Below are positions 46,329 through 56,746 of a stretch of 64,000 nucleotides of DNA, piece after piece. This stretch comes from Enoplolaimus lenunculus (taxonomy: Eukaryota > Nematoda > Enoplea > Enoplida > Thoracostomopsidae), in NCBI GenBank assembly GCA_030248215.1, contig JASANG010000809.1, positions 122,208 through 186,207 on the forward strand, written 5' to 3'. The position numbers were made by a program, and so were the translations under genes. The notes under the pieces were generated by a model, which saw only the letters and a list, made by a program, of their open reading frames with translations, had not been told where the DNA came from and ran no database searches. Within the stretch, counting starts at the first letter, position 1. Every line of letters begins with the position of its first letter.

Positions 46329-49300
46329 TTACGGCCACTCGTGGTCGCAATAACCTGGACCGTTCACCGGTTCCACAGGATATCCACGCCTGAAAAATTA
46401 GCAAACGAAATGTTTTAAACATTTCTTTCGGATCCTTCAAATACAGTGGTCTATCTCTGAAATATAGTTAAGTTCAGATTACGCTATTACAAAGCATCGA
46501 AAATTCGCATATTGTAGCTTGGTGAAATTGCTTACAAACCACCGCACAAGGCCAAGTATGTTGCTTTTTGCCGATGCCCTCTTTAATGACGTAGCCTTTC
46601 TCGCGGAGGCTTACGTTTCAGACCAATGTTATGGCTTTAGGCTACGCTGAGGCTTTATCGTTTAGTCTTTAAGTTCAGGCAACAGTAATTACATCTAAGC
46701 CCTTAGCCAGTTTATTTTGTCTGGAAGGGCTAAAAATTTCACGGAAGGCGTACAAGGGCTTCGTATAACCTACAATTGAAGTTAAAACTCCACGAAAGGT
46801 CTAAATATTACTAGGCAAATTGAGCCAACCCAGCCCCCCCCCTCTGGCACGGTCCCACTTACATTAGCAATCTGCACCGATGTTCTTCCAATCTTGGCAT
46901 TAATAGTGATGGATCACGATTACTGGCAGCACTCCACAAACGCTCCGCAACAACACTGGCGCGAGGCCTGAAAACATACAAAATATTACTATTACGTGTT
47001 TAATTTGGCTTTTACACGAGTTTAACCATATCGTCAATATCGCACGTTACGGGCATCCATTGTCGCAGTGGGTAGCCACCACAGCATCAAGGATAAAATA
47101 TCAGGCAAGGCAGTCATTGGTCAGTAATTTTGTGCAGTATTTTTACAGGTTTCAGCATATTTGGTGATTTTAATGGCGATGTTTACTACTTGCTGTTATG
47201 AGAAACGTTCGCCACTGCGACAATTGGTGCCTTGGCTAGTCATATTTTCGATATGGCATAATTGGCGCCGAGATTACGGCATATATTAACCCCAAATTGT
47301 ACTGTACGTACCGAATTCCGCAATTTTTGAGCCAAGGCTATAAATCTTGCGGCACCACTTTTTCAGCCAGTCGTTGTACAAACCCAAAAACCGGCCAATC
47401 AAACAGGTACCATCGTAACTTCAATTTCGAAATTCGAAATGTTTGAGCGTACCTCAGTATTACTACTATCATTTAGCTCGGTATAGACAGGTTACGTTTT
47501 TTAAAGATCAACTTTATCTTCATCTATAATTTTGTCGCTTACCAAGTTCGCGAAATAGAATTTGTTGCGTCAACGTACTCTCCCCACATACACGCTTCGC
47601 CGCCAAGAACGAGTTGCTTCTGTTGAGCAGTACCTAAAATCATATTTGAAGCATAAAAAATAAAAATATCACAGAATAGGAAAAAACATAACACGCTTTA
47701 ACACATGAAGTATTCGAGCAAAATACTTCAATATTTATTGTTTCGTGGTTGTGTATTGCCCAATTTAAGCAAAATTTGATAATATACAAATCTACACGTT
47801 AAATGTAATTATCATAAATATTCTTCGTACTCATTGACACTCGGACCACGATTCCGAGTGCAAAAATTGCAGTGAAAATTTGCGATAAAGTGAACTTGGC
47901 TCTGACTCGCAACTGGACTGGAGTAAAAAAGAGCGCAGCAGCCTCGGCAGAAAACCCTCACTTTTAAGTCATCTGTATTCCTTGAATGCCTGTCATCCAA
48001 TTAATTTTTTAGCCTTTTCTACCATATTTGACTGGTTACGGACGGACGGGCATTGAATTTGCTCAAAAAGTGCGCTGGCTTAACCGAAAAAAATTCACAT
48101 TTTATCAAGCCCGTAGCCAGCTCACATTACAGGGGGGTGAAAAATTTCAGGAGGGGCATACAATGGTTTTCGATGACTTGCAAGCAAGGTTGACAGTTTT
48201 CTTGAGGGCGGCCAAAATATTGCCAATGGGGACTCAGCCGTTTTTGGCCCGCCTCCGGCTACGGGCGCACGTTTTATGCAATAAAGCTTACCGGTGAAAT
48301 TATGTGGATCACACGCGTAATATTTGTACCAATCAGGACCGTACGACACATAGTTCAAATACCAGCATGACGATGTCAACGCTCGCAAACCAGCCTTTGT
48401 GATATTTCCGAGTTCGTAGCCGCGGTCTTTATCCGATCCACTTTTCCATTCATGAATTATCGTCGTCGGATTGACCTGTGATAAACTTTTCAAAAAAACG
48501 CTACTTATGACGTTCTGTTTCGAAAACCATGGCAACTACTAAACTCAACAAATGACAGCGATTCGGGCCCGTACCCAAGTGGGGCCAGGAAGGCTCCGAG
48601 TCCCTTCCTCCCTCGGAAAAATCGCTACCCTAGAAAACTTTCAACCTTGCTTGTAAGTCAACAAAATCGTTTTCGACGATATTACAAGTTTAACAATATC
48701 CTTGCCGTGGTTGTATGTTTAGCTCAACGACTATTCTGATTATTGTTAGTAAGTGAAACGTAGGCTGGTCCGAAAAATACTAATACTCATAAAATAAAAT
48801 CATTAATGTTTTATTACGACCCGTAAAATTGCAACTGAGAACACTACTTTCAAACTATTATACCACGAATATGAGATAATTTCTTTGAACTATCGAGGTC
48901 ACTGCAAAAATGACATCACAGTACTAATCAACAACAGTGACGATGATCTCGACTCATTTGATGCAACGACAACAAGCTTCACATGTGTTTGTGTGGAGCC
49001 GCACCCAAAGTGCGACCGGATATCAAAACCAATATTCGTATCCGGTTCGGATATCCGGTAAATTAATATCCGGTGGCATCCTGGCCACACCTGATTGCGT
49101 GACTCAAATATAGCTTACAAACAACATTGCAACACATACCTTGACTTTGTTATCGAATACTTCTTGCCAAACAGTATAACTAATATTAGTGCGTGCTTGT
49201 TCAACCAATGACAACAAACTGAAAGCGAAAAATTCGATTGATTGAAATGTTTCTACGTTATTCAACTTTATATTCAGGACCACGGCAAGGGTATCCTATC

Positions 49301-52300
49301 CGAGCACACCTTTCTCCCTCCCCTGTGTGCGAGATGGGCCCGATTTGTAAAATATTAACCATGAGCGTAGGAGCTTAACTAAGCAGGGGCACCTACGAGT
49401 TGACGCAATGTACAATGGCACAAGAAAATTCGCTAGCAAACCAAGCGAGAAACCAAATATATAAGCTCAAATCACATAACTCTTGAGCTGAATTGCGATG
49501 AAGGCGCAAATTGTTTCGATATCGCATGATGGATCAGTACTTGCCGCCGTCCTAAAGGGGAGTACGGGAACCGTAACCACGCACTGAATACACAGTGAAA
49601 GTATCAATCACAACATACATGTTATATTAGCAGTTTGCTAGAAATACTGAATCGACCAGCAAACCCCAATTGCTGAACCCACGAAAGGACACCCGCAAGA
49701 CTTTCCAGCGCAAGATTCTATGAAACGACATCTGCACGACGTTCTCACACAAGATTCTAAACGAAGATACCCGCAACGCGTTCCCACACAAGATTCTAAA
49801 CGAAGATACCCGCAACGCGTTCCCACACAAGATTTTACGAAACGACACCTGCAAGACGTTCCCACACACGCGGATTTGATATTTGAAAATCCGCATCAAC
49901 ATTCGCATCCGCAAATCTTATATTTAACAATGCGCATTAATATTTTCATCCGGAAATTTTGAAACATCCACATCCGTTACATCCATATCAAGTCGATTAC
50001 TCTTTTTTTAATTTGTATTATTTCTATAAAATCCCACCATTCCATGGAAGCGTCTTGTATAAAAACAATATTATGTTATTGTATTTTTCCGTCTGAAACA
50101 AGTTTCAAATCAATAAGTAAAGCATAAACGCAACAAACCATGTAACATATTGAAATCTGGGAAACATACTTTTTAATATAATATTCTTCTAATTTGGCAC
50201 CGTTGGAAATATTGTAAAGTTGCATAAACTTGATGATATCGGGATTACTTAACCTAAAACACAATATTTCGATGAAAAATATGCTAATAAAATTAGTTTA
50301 GTCATATACTCAACATGTACAAACAAACAAACAAACAAACAACACACTAAAGCTAAAACTATGCACATACTGGTTCTGAATTATTTCATCAGCTACTTAA
50401 ACCAAAACCCGGTGCCCTATATACGTGTTTTTCAACTAATAATGACCACAGGTCAAGTGGGTAAAGGTTGTTTCTTTATCCAGCCTGCGCCTTACCCGCG
50501 GAAGTTTTTTTACCTGCGAGTATAACCGCGTCAAAATTGTCTTACCCCGCCCAGGTTTAGCTGTGGGAACCCGCGGGCAGCGAGCAACTCTGATAATGAC
50601 ACTTCAACGAATTAGACAATTTAAAACTAATTTTTTTGCTGCTAAATTAATTAAAAAATTAAATTAAAATTATAATGCAGCATAAACATTAATATTTCAC
50701 CAGCATCCAAACGGAACCTCATCACCGCCAAGATGAATATAGCTGTCCGGAAACACATGCGTAACTTCTTGGAACAGCGCTAACAGAAAATCATAATTTG
50801 CAGTGTTTGAAGGATCAATTGGCCCAAACGTGCCGTCTGGATTCCCTTTCGTATAACACTTTGTCAACAGACCAGGTTGTCCGGGGCCCCACGATAACGA
50901 ATGTCCTGAAACAATAAAATTGTCGAAAACACAATTAAATATTAATATTCAAACGGTACAGTAATCGTAGCAGGTTCGTATCAAGCAACATACAACTGTA
51001 AAGCATTCACACAACTTATAAGCGCAGTTGAAATTTTTTCTAGATTCCAGAAACTTATAAGGCGGGTGAAGCCTAAGGTTACCAACTCTGGCAACGGGCA
51101 CGAATCACAGAACGCTTTACAGTTATGAAGAAATTTCCGGTCATATGATTCCACAGTCTCGACGTTGAGTGATTAAACACAGCGTGTTCAACTGAATTCA
51201 ATCTCACTCTGGCATAGTAGACGCGAATCAAGCTATTATTCTTTATATCTTGATAACATTACACCAGTTTTTCACTCCGTCACTACACGAAACATTTCAC
51301 GGCAAACCGAAGCTATCTTATACTAAAACAGTTATCAGACAGCCTGACAGTCTTAGAAAAATATCGGGAGCTGCTATTTCATCACTGGGGCCCCCGCATT
51401 GTCTTCTACTGGCTTATCACACAATAAGCACGGAACTAAATACAATGTTCGTAACTGTTAACATGCAACATCGATTAACACCGTCTCATGTTAATGCAAC
51501 TATAAAGTTTAAACTATTTTTCCTTAAGCTTAGGCTTAGAGGATTTGGCGTAGGCTTAAGCTTTGGATTAGACTTAGCGTTAGGAATACTTATTTTAACA
51601 CTTAAGCTTAGGCTTACAAATCTGCTTAGTCTAGAGATTATGGGCCTAAAAGTAACACTAGCTCAAAATAGTATAGCTAAGAAACGAAACAAACAACACA
51701 CCTGGAGTATCAAATTCAGGAATAATGCGTATCCCTCGCAATCGGCCATACTCAATAATGTACGCTACGTCCGACTGCGAATATATGTGATGCTGCGTAT
51801 AAGCTCCCTGAAATTATATTTTGAATTGAACAATAATCCATAAATCATGCGTCTAAGAGAACCATCAAAAAACACCAGCCGCTATACTAAAAGTATATCC
51901 GGGGCCACATTTATTAAACTGTTAACTTTAAATCCGCCTTTGAAAACGAATTCAAATCTAGCAACTGCACTTATTTCATGCTCGCACCAGCCCATTTTCC
52001 TTTTAGAGGCATCCCGTATTCCCTCGACACTGCAAAAGCGTAGGCGTAAATTTTAGCTTAATTTTTTGATTTAACCTTAGGCTTAGTTTTAGACTTATCC
52101 TTGCGCTGATGTTTAGCCTTACTAATATGCTTAGAATACTGTTACGTGCGTGCCTAAATGCAACAGTGATCTCCAGGCCCACAGAAAAACTATTTGCGGT
52201 ATAAGTTCTTGTGCTTGTCATTATGGCATACGAATTTAAATATAGACATAGCAATCTTTCAGAGTTATAACAGTTTATTTGCTTAGATAAGCGCTCATAC

Positions 52301-54772
52301 TCTCCGATGTGTATAGCAACTATCATCAGTTAATAGGTTTTCCAAATCAATAATTATTTCAGCTGAGCTCAGAATTGGTACAGGAGCACAGTAAATAATA
52401 TGCGAAAAATGCGCTGAATTTGAGTATCAGCATTCACTGATTCGAAAGTTACAATATCTATCATCAACTGGTAGTGCCGGAGCAGGCAGGGGTAGGAGCT
52501 CCCCCCAAATTCCAGGGGACCCCCAAACTCGCGAGCGAAGCAAGCGAGAAGCCAGGCGCATTTTGAAACTTAAGCGCTTTTTGTTTCAACCGGTTAGAGT
52601 GGGGCCCCTTTAGGGACTGGGTTCCCCCAAAAGGAGGGTATGGGGGGTGTCTGCTCGAGGCCTGTCAAATGGTGATAGGTGCTGCACACATTTGAGAATA
52701 CTGGCCAAGTAATCAAATCAGTTTCTAACTCCATGATTTTAATGTTTCCTCAAACAAGCTCAGTCCTTCCCTAAAACATTACATGGCTTGGCTTAGGCTG
52801 GTAGGCATTAAGGCCCATATTCTCAAATGTTATAACACCTATCACTAGTTAGCGATGGGTTTACGAACAGACGACCTCATGCAATTACAGATTTCAAAAT
52901 TTGTACTAAGGTAGGGTAAATCGAATGCAAAAAAAAATCTGCTGAATTTTTTAGCTCATCATTTGCTAATTAGAAAGTTACAAGACCTATTACTATCTGG
53001 TGATATGGGCTGCACACATTTGAGAAAACGGTTATAAGTTACAGCACATCCCGTGCATTTAATATATATACCTTTCCACTAAGATCCGGGAATCTCGTAC
53101 TGACGTATGGAAATGCAACTTCGTCGACTATATGCCAATGCAGTACGTTCATTTTGTTTTGAGCACATAAATCCTGAAAACTAATCCACTTTTCAAAGAA
53201 TTTTATTGCTCGTGTAATTAATTGCTCTTCCGCAGTTAAAAAGTCGGAGCTGGTGGACATCGAATAATGCCGAAGGTAATAAAAAATGATGCTGTTTTTT
53301 TGCTAATTTTTACAATAATTATTTACAACGGGTTTATAAAAATTAATATTTCAGATTTTTTTAAAACATTGCGAATTTAAGGCTTTCTAATTATTCAAAA
53401 TAATACAAACTCACTGAAGAAAACAAGTTTTATAAATGCGAATATGTTCACTGCCAAGATTTTCTAAACCTTCGGTAATAATTCTACCGGAGGTCGATGC
53501 CGACTCTTTCAGCCGTAGACGGATGCAGACGTCCGATTATACCATGATGTATATTATTGCACTAAACGACAGCGTACATCATCTGCATTTGCAAGCTCAC
53601 AAAATGGTCAGCAACGTCATTAATAAAAAAATTCAATTCTTACAATATTTTGTAAAATTTTTTCAACAGACAAAAAATGTCTCGATGTGTCGATAAGTAC
53701 GCCACGATGCTTGAATCGAGGAAAGTCTGTGATCGCTGCAACGCGAATCATAAGCTAAAAATAGAAAATGGTAAATTTTCAACTCGACCAACTCTTGCTA
53801 AAAACCACACCATTTAAACTTCAAACTCGGTTCACAACACAGAGCCACAACGAGTGACGTCACCAGTATCACATTTCGGTAATGTAGAATTTCATTTTTA
53901 GAAAAATATTCTAATTCCTGTTAAATGCAGGTATATTTTGTATTGTCTCTCAAGAAATTTAGGAAAAAATGTATCTTTTCTATCAATCCTCTTATACTTC
54001 TCCGTGGCGTCGACGAAAATTACTTAATTTTGCTCTAAGTTTACGATTTTAGTTATGTTGTAGAAACAGGTATTATTGAAACCGTTCAGCTCAGACAGCA
54101 TTTATTATATACATGGATTAATCAACCTCTTCCATTAATCAACATCATTTGCTGAGGCAATTCTCGTGCACGTTATTGTATTTTCGTGCTATATAAACCG
54201 TATTATCCCAATGTAGTGTTTAAAGAATTCAACAATTTACAGGTATTTAACAATTATTACTTTTTAGCAACATAATTCGTCATAAAGCTGAGTAATCGGC
54301 TCTTGTACACTTTCATATCCACAGGATTATGCCACGCTAGTCCTAAACCCGTACCTAAGCCTTTACCTAAGCATTAGTTTAAGCCTAAGCGTTAATCTTA
54401 AATATTACAAGAAAGCGTAGAAGAGCAAAACTAGTGTCCCTTACCGTACAATTTTTCCCTCTCAGAAATTTGGCATATATAGTATTCAGTAGATAAAATT
54501 GCGTTTCATAACTTTTGCCAGCCCGTACACCGTCGAAAATTTCTAGATCCGCCCTTGATCGAAGTGTGCTACGTTCAATAATAATGAGCTGGACAATTTT
54601 AATCTTATGCTACAAAAGCAGACAATGCAACAGTAAAATTCGCTCATACCTACCTTGCCGTGACTAGTATCGTTGAAGATAAGTTGACTAAATGTTTCCA
54701 GACCCCTTAATACGCCCCAAACTGAATGCGCAGACAGTGTACTTGAACCATTAGCATTAACGATCAAACTAT
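46329..54772 (-). CDS. Beta-hexosaminidase (GH20), left-arm copy, lacks 5' exons
   Basis: Minus-strand exons: 54772-54654, 53754-53644, 53173-53072, 51807-51702, 50905-50701, 50253-50170, 49218-49140, 48475-48292, 47633-47543, 46967-46863 and 46389-46329. All phases agree and give 414 residues plus a split first codon. The catalytic domain is whole: [73 protein letters not shown] with the family's Asp-Glu catalytic pair, [34 protein letters not shown], and a C-terminus ending YCDHEWP. The enzyme removes terminal GlcNAc or GalNAc in lysosomes or outside the cell. The signal peptide and N-terminal non-catalytic domain (about 110-130 residues) are missing. The first exon begins with a split codon needing an upstream exon, but the DNA upstream is the palindrome centre and no such exon is seen there. 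Confidence 0.93.
46697..46853. mobile_element. Worn MITE, GCCCGTAGCC family, in hexosaminidase intron 10
   Basis: The left end TAAGCCCTTAGCCAG and inner parts match 35935-36100. The right end is lost in a C run next to exon 10. Confidence 0.5.
47040..47275. mobile_element. MITE related to 42967-43319, in hexosaminidase intron 9
   Basis: CCATTGTCGCAGTGG on the left is inverse to CCACTGCGACAATTGG on the right, next to GGTGCCTTGGCTAGTCAT as in the other copy. Confidence 0.5.
48107..48267. mobile_element. MITE, GCCCGTAGCC family, in hexosaminidase intron 8 (left arm)
   Basis: Ends CAAGCCCGTAGCCAGCTCAC and CTCCGGCTACGGGC; flanks ACATTTTAT and ACGTTTTAT look like a target duplication with one mismatch. 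Its mirror is at about 63266-63432, and a worn second copy lies at about 48566-48700 (mirror about 62850-62965). Confidence 0.7.
49719..49865. repeat. 39-bp minisatellite in hexosaminidase intron 6 (left arm)
   Basis: About four units, each with ACACAAGATTCTAAACGAAG and ATACCCGCAACGCGTTCCC. Since 39 is a multiple of three, open frames run through it on both strands. The mirror is at 61656-61802. Confidence 0.8.
50322..50345. repeat. (AAAC)n microsatellite (left arm)
   Basis: About five to six ACAA units in a row, mirrored as (GTTT)n near 61180-61203. Confidence 0.8.
52297..52701. mobile_element. MITE (CTATCACCAGTTGGTGATAG family) interrupted by a second element
   Basis: The outer element runs from about 52297 to 52701 and ends in GCACACATTTGAGAATAC. 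Its right end is split by a G+C-rich insert at about 52475-52666 that starts TGCCGGAGCAGGCAGGGG and ends CTGCTCGAGGCCTGTC. A short TGGTA/TGGTG match lies on both sides of the insert. The mirror is at about 58818-59223. Confidence 0.65.
52819..53028. mobile_element. MITE, CTATCACCAGTTGGTGATAG family (left arm)
   Basis: Ends ATTCTCAAATGTTATAACAC and GGGCTGCACACATTTGAGAA. It abuts hexosaminidase exon 3. The mirror is at about 58491-58701. Confidence 0.65.
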
Positions 54773-55292
54773 CTGTAAACATATAAACGCAGTATAGTAT
54801 TTAAAATAGATTCAGGCAACTTAGTTTAACTGCACTGATTAGTAATTGCTAAACAGTGGCTTGAAACGTATGACAAAAGTTTGCAAAAATATAAAATTAA
54901 CAAACAAGAATTACGTTTGCCATTTTAAACCAGAAAATAGGTAATGGGAATGATGACAAAAAACCGAAAACGCAAAAAATACGGTATGTCAAAATGCAAC
55001 CCTCTGATCACATGGAACACTCGGTAACCAAAAGACCTGGGTTCGTATTGTCAAATGTGCGTCAGTACAACAATAAAACCATTTGGTGTTAAGTCTCGTT
55101 GTTTTCGAACCAGTGAATGATGAGGAGTTCGAAAAATCCCGCACATATTCTGCATTTAACTTCACCTAATTGTATGCCAATTTTTGGGTTTTGGAATTAC
55201 AAGACTTCGTCAGTTTAAAAACACAGACACAGAAGCAGTGTATGGGGCCGCGTAAGCGGCGTTGGGCGGTGGCAGAATTGAAAGCGGCATAG

Positions 55293-56218
55293 GGGGAGGC
55301 CCCCCCCTCCAACAAAGCGAACGAAAACAACCGCAGCACACACGCGCGACACACCCCCCCCCCCCGCCCCCCCCCGCCCACCCCCCCCAAAATTTCACAT
55401 AGCGAGCATGCATCTAAATTCACATAAAATCATTGTTGAATTTAAACGTTGAACTGTCTGCTAGGGTACCGCATTACTTTAGCCTATCGTATTTCTTGCT
55501 GAGGTATTGGCACGACCCTATCTTGTCAGTATCGCTGTCCGATCAATTAAATATGATAGTAGTGTGCATTACCGCTCACAGACAGTTCAACGTTTAATTC
55601 AACATCGAATTTTCGAATTTGACGTTTTAACGAATGCCAAGTACTCGGCTTATCATGAAATCATTTTCAACAAACCAACTGGACGGTGACAATAGAAAGA
55701 ATTCTTTTCTGAGTTATGCCGTATTTTGAGGGTGAACAAAAATGTTAAGTCAGGGTTCGTATTCTTCAAATGCGTATAGCAGCTCTCAGCGGTGCTCCAT
55801 GGACGATTTTTATAGGTGAAATGGGGCCATCGAACGAACACTTTCCTGGATCTGTCCACGTCATAACCCATAAATTAACACATTTCAAATTTATTTATTT
55901 TTTCTATTTTTTAGATCGTATAACCCGTCAATTAATTCGCATTTCAGCAGAAATTTTTCTTCTACGATTTATTTTTAATGCACTAGGTATTTTTTTGGAA
56001 GACTTTTTTTCTTGTTCTGTACGGTTTTAAACTGAATTTAGAAAGCAACAGACTTGACACAAACTAGGTGAACAATAAAAATTTTAAATATTCAAATCCG
56101 ACGGAAAAAATTTCGGCCTCACTTTTTGAGGGTAAAATGTTTGCAGACAGATTTAATTTTTTTTCGATTTTTGATACAAATTATTTTTTTCATTTTTATA
56201 CTTTTTTCCATCAACCTT
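55293..56218. other. Non-repeated centre of the palindrome
   Basis: These ~0.93 kb do not pair with themselves overall. They hold a C-run tract (about 55340-55390), a small TIR element (55435-55603) and AT-rich sequence. I searched both strands for the missing hexosaminidase N-terminal exons and saw none. The edges on both sides carry diverged inverted copies of a G+C-rich module with GGCGTTGGGCGG. Confidence 0.7.
55435..55603. mobile_element. Small TIR element at the palindrome centre
   Basis: AAACGTTGAACTGTCTG at the left is exactly inverse to CAGACAGTTCAACGTTT at the right; with the outer GTTGAATT the ends pair over about 25 bp with a single indel. The whole is 169 bp. Confidence 0.7.
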
Positions 56219-56746
56219 CCCCTATTGTCGCTTTCTTCTGCCGCCGCCCAACGCCGCTTGCGCGGCCCCTGGCGCTCCTTTCTCTTGTGTCTGTGTTTTA
56301 AATCTAAGCAAAGTATTGTAATTCCAAAACCCAAAAATTGGCATACAATTAGGTGGAGTTAAATGCAGAATATGTGCGGGATTTTTCGAACTCCTCATCA
56401 TTCACTGGTTCGAAAACAACGAGACTTAACACCAAATGGTTTTATTGTTGTACTGACGCACATTTGACAATACGAACCCAGGTCTTTTGGTTACCGAGTG
56501 TTCCATGTGATCAGAGGGTTGCATTTTGACATACCGTATTTTTTGCGTTTTCGGTTTTTTGTCATCATTCCCATTACCTATTTTTCTGGTTTAAAATGGC
56601 AAACGTAATTCTTGTTTGTTAATTTTATATTTTTGCAAACTTTTGTCATACCTTTCCAGCCACTGTTTAGCAATTACTAATCAGTGCAGTTAAACTAAGT
56701 TGCCTGAATCTATTTTAAATACTATACTGCGTTTATATGTTTACAG

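Larger units (their letters stand above)
47365..55292. repeat. Left arm of a giant inverted repeat
   Basis: This segment is the reverse complement of 56219-64000. Paired coordinates sum to about 111519-111521 over the inner ~6 kb (49140-54772), so very few indels separate the arms there. Outside about 49.1 kb the arms drift and the right arm lacks about 170 bp. The innermost ~90 bp (55200-55292) is only about three-quarters identical to its partner. The homology reaches the window end, so the left limit is set by the window, not by biology. Confidence 0.95.

Noticed and set aside
49627-49962. Repeat-bearing open frames on both strands near 49.7 kb (and mirror near 61.7 kb)
   Set aside because: They come from a 39-bp intronic minisatellite, again a multiple of three.
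51250-51843. A 197-codon plus-strand open frame, repeated as a minus-strand frame at 59678-60271
   Set aside because: It runs antisense over hexosaminidase exon 4 and a TTAGGC-like repeat tract. The second copy is just the palindrome mirror, so repetition is not evidence of coding.
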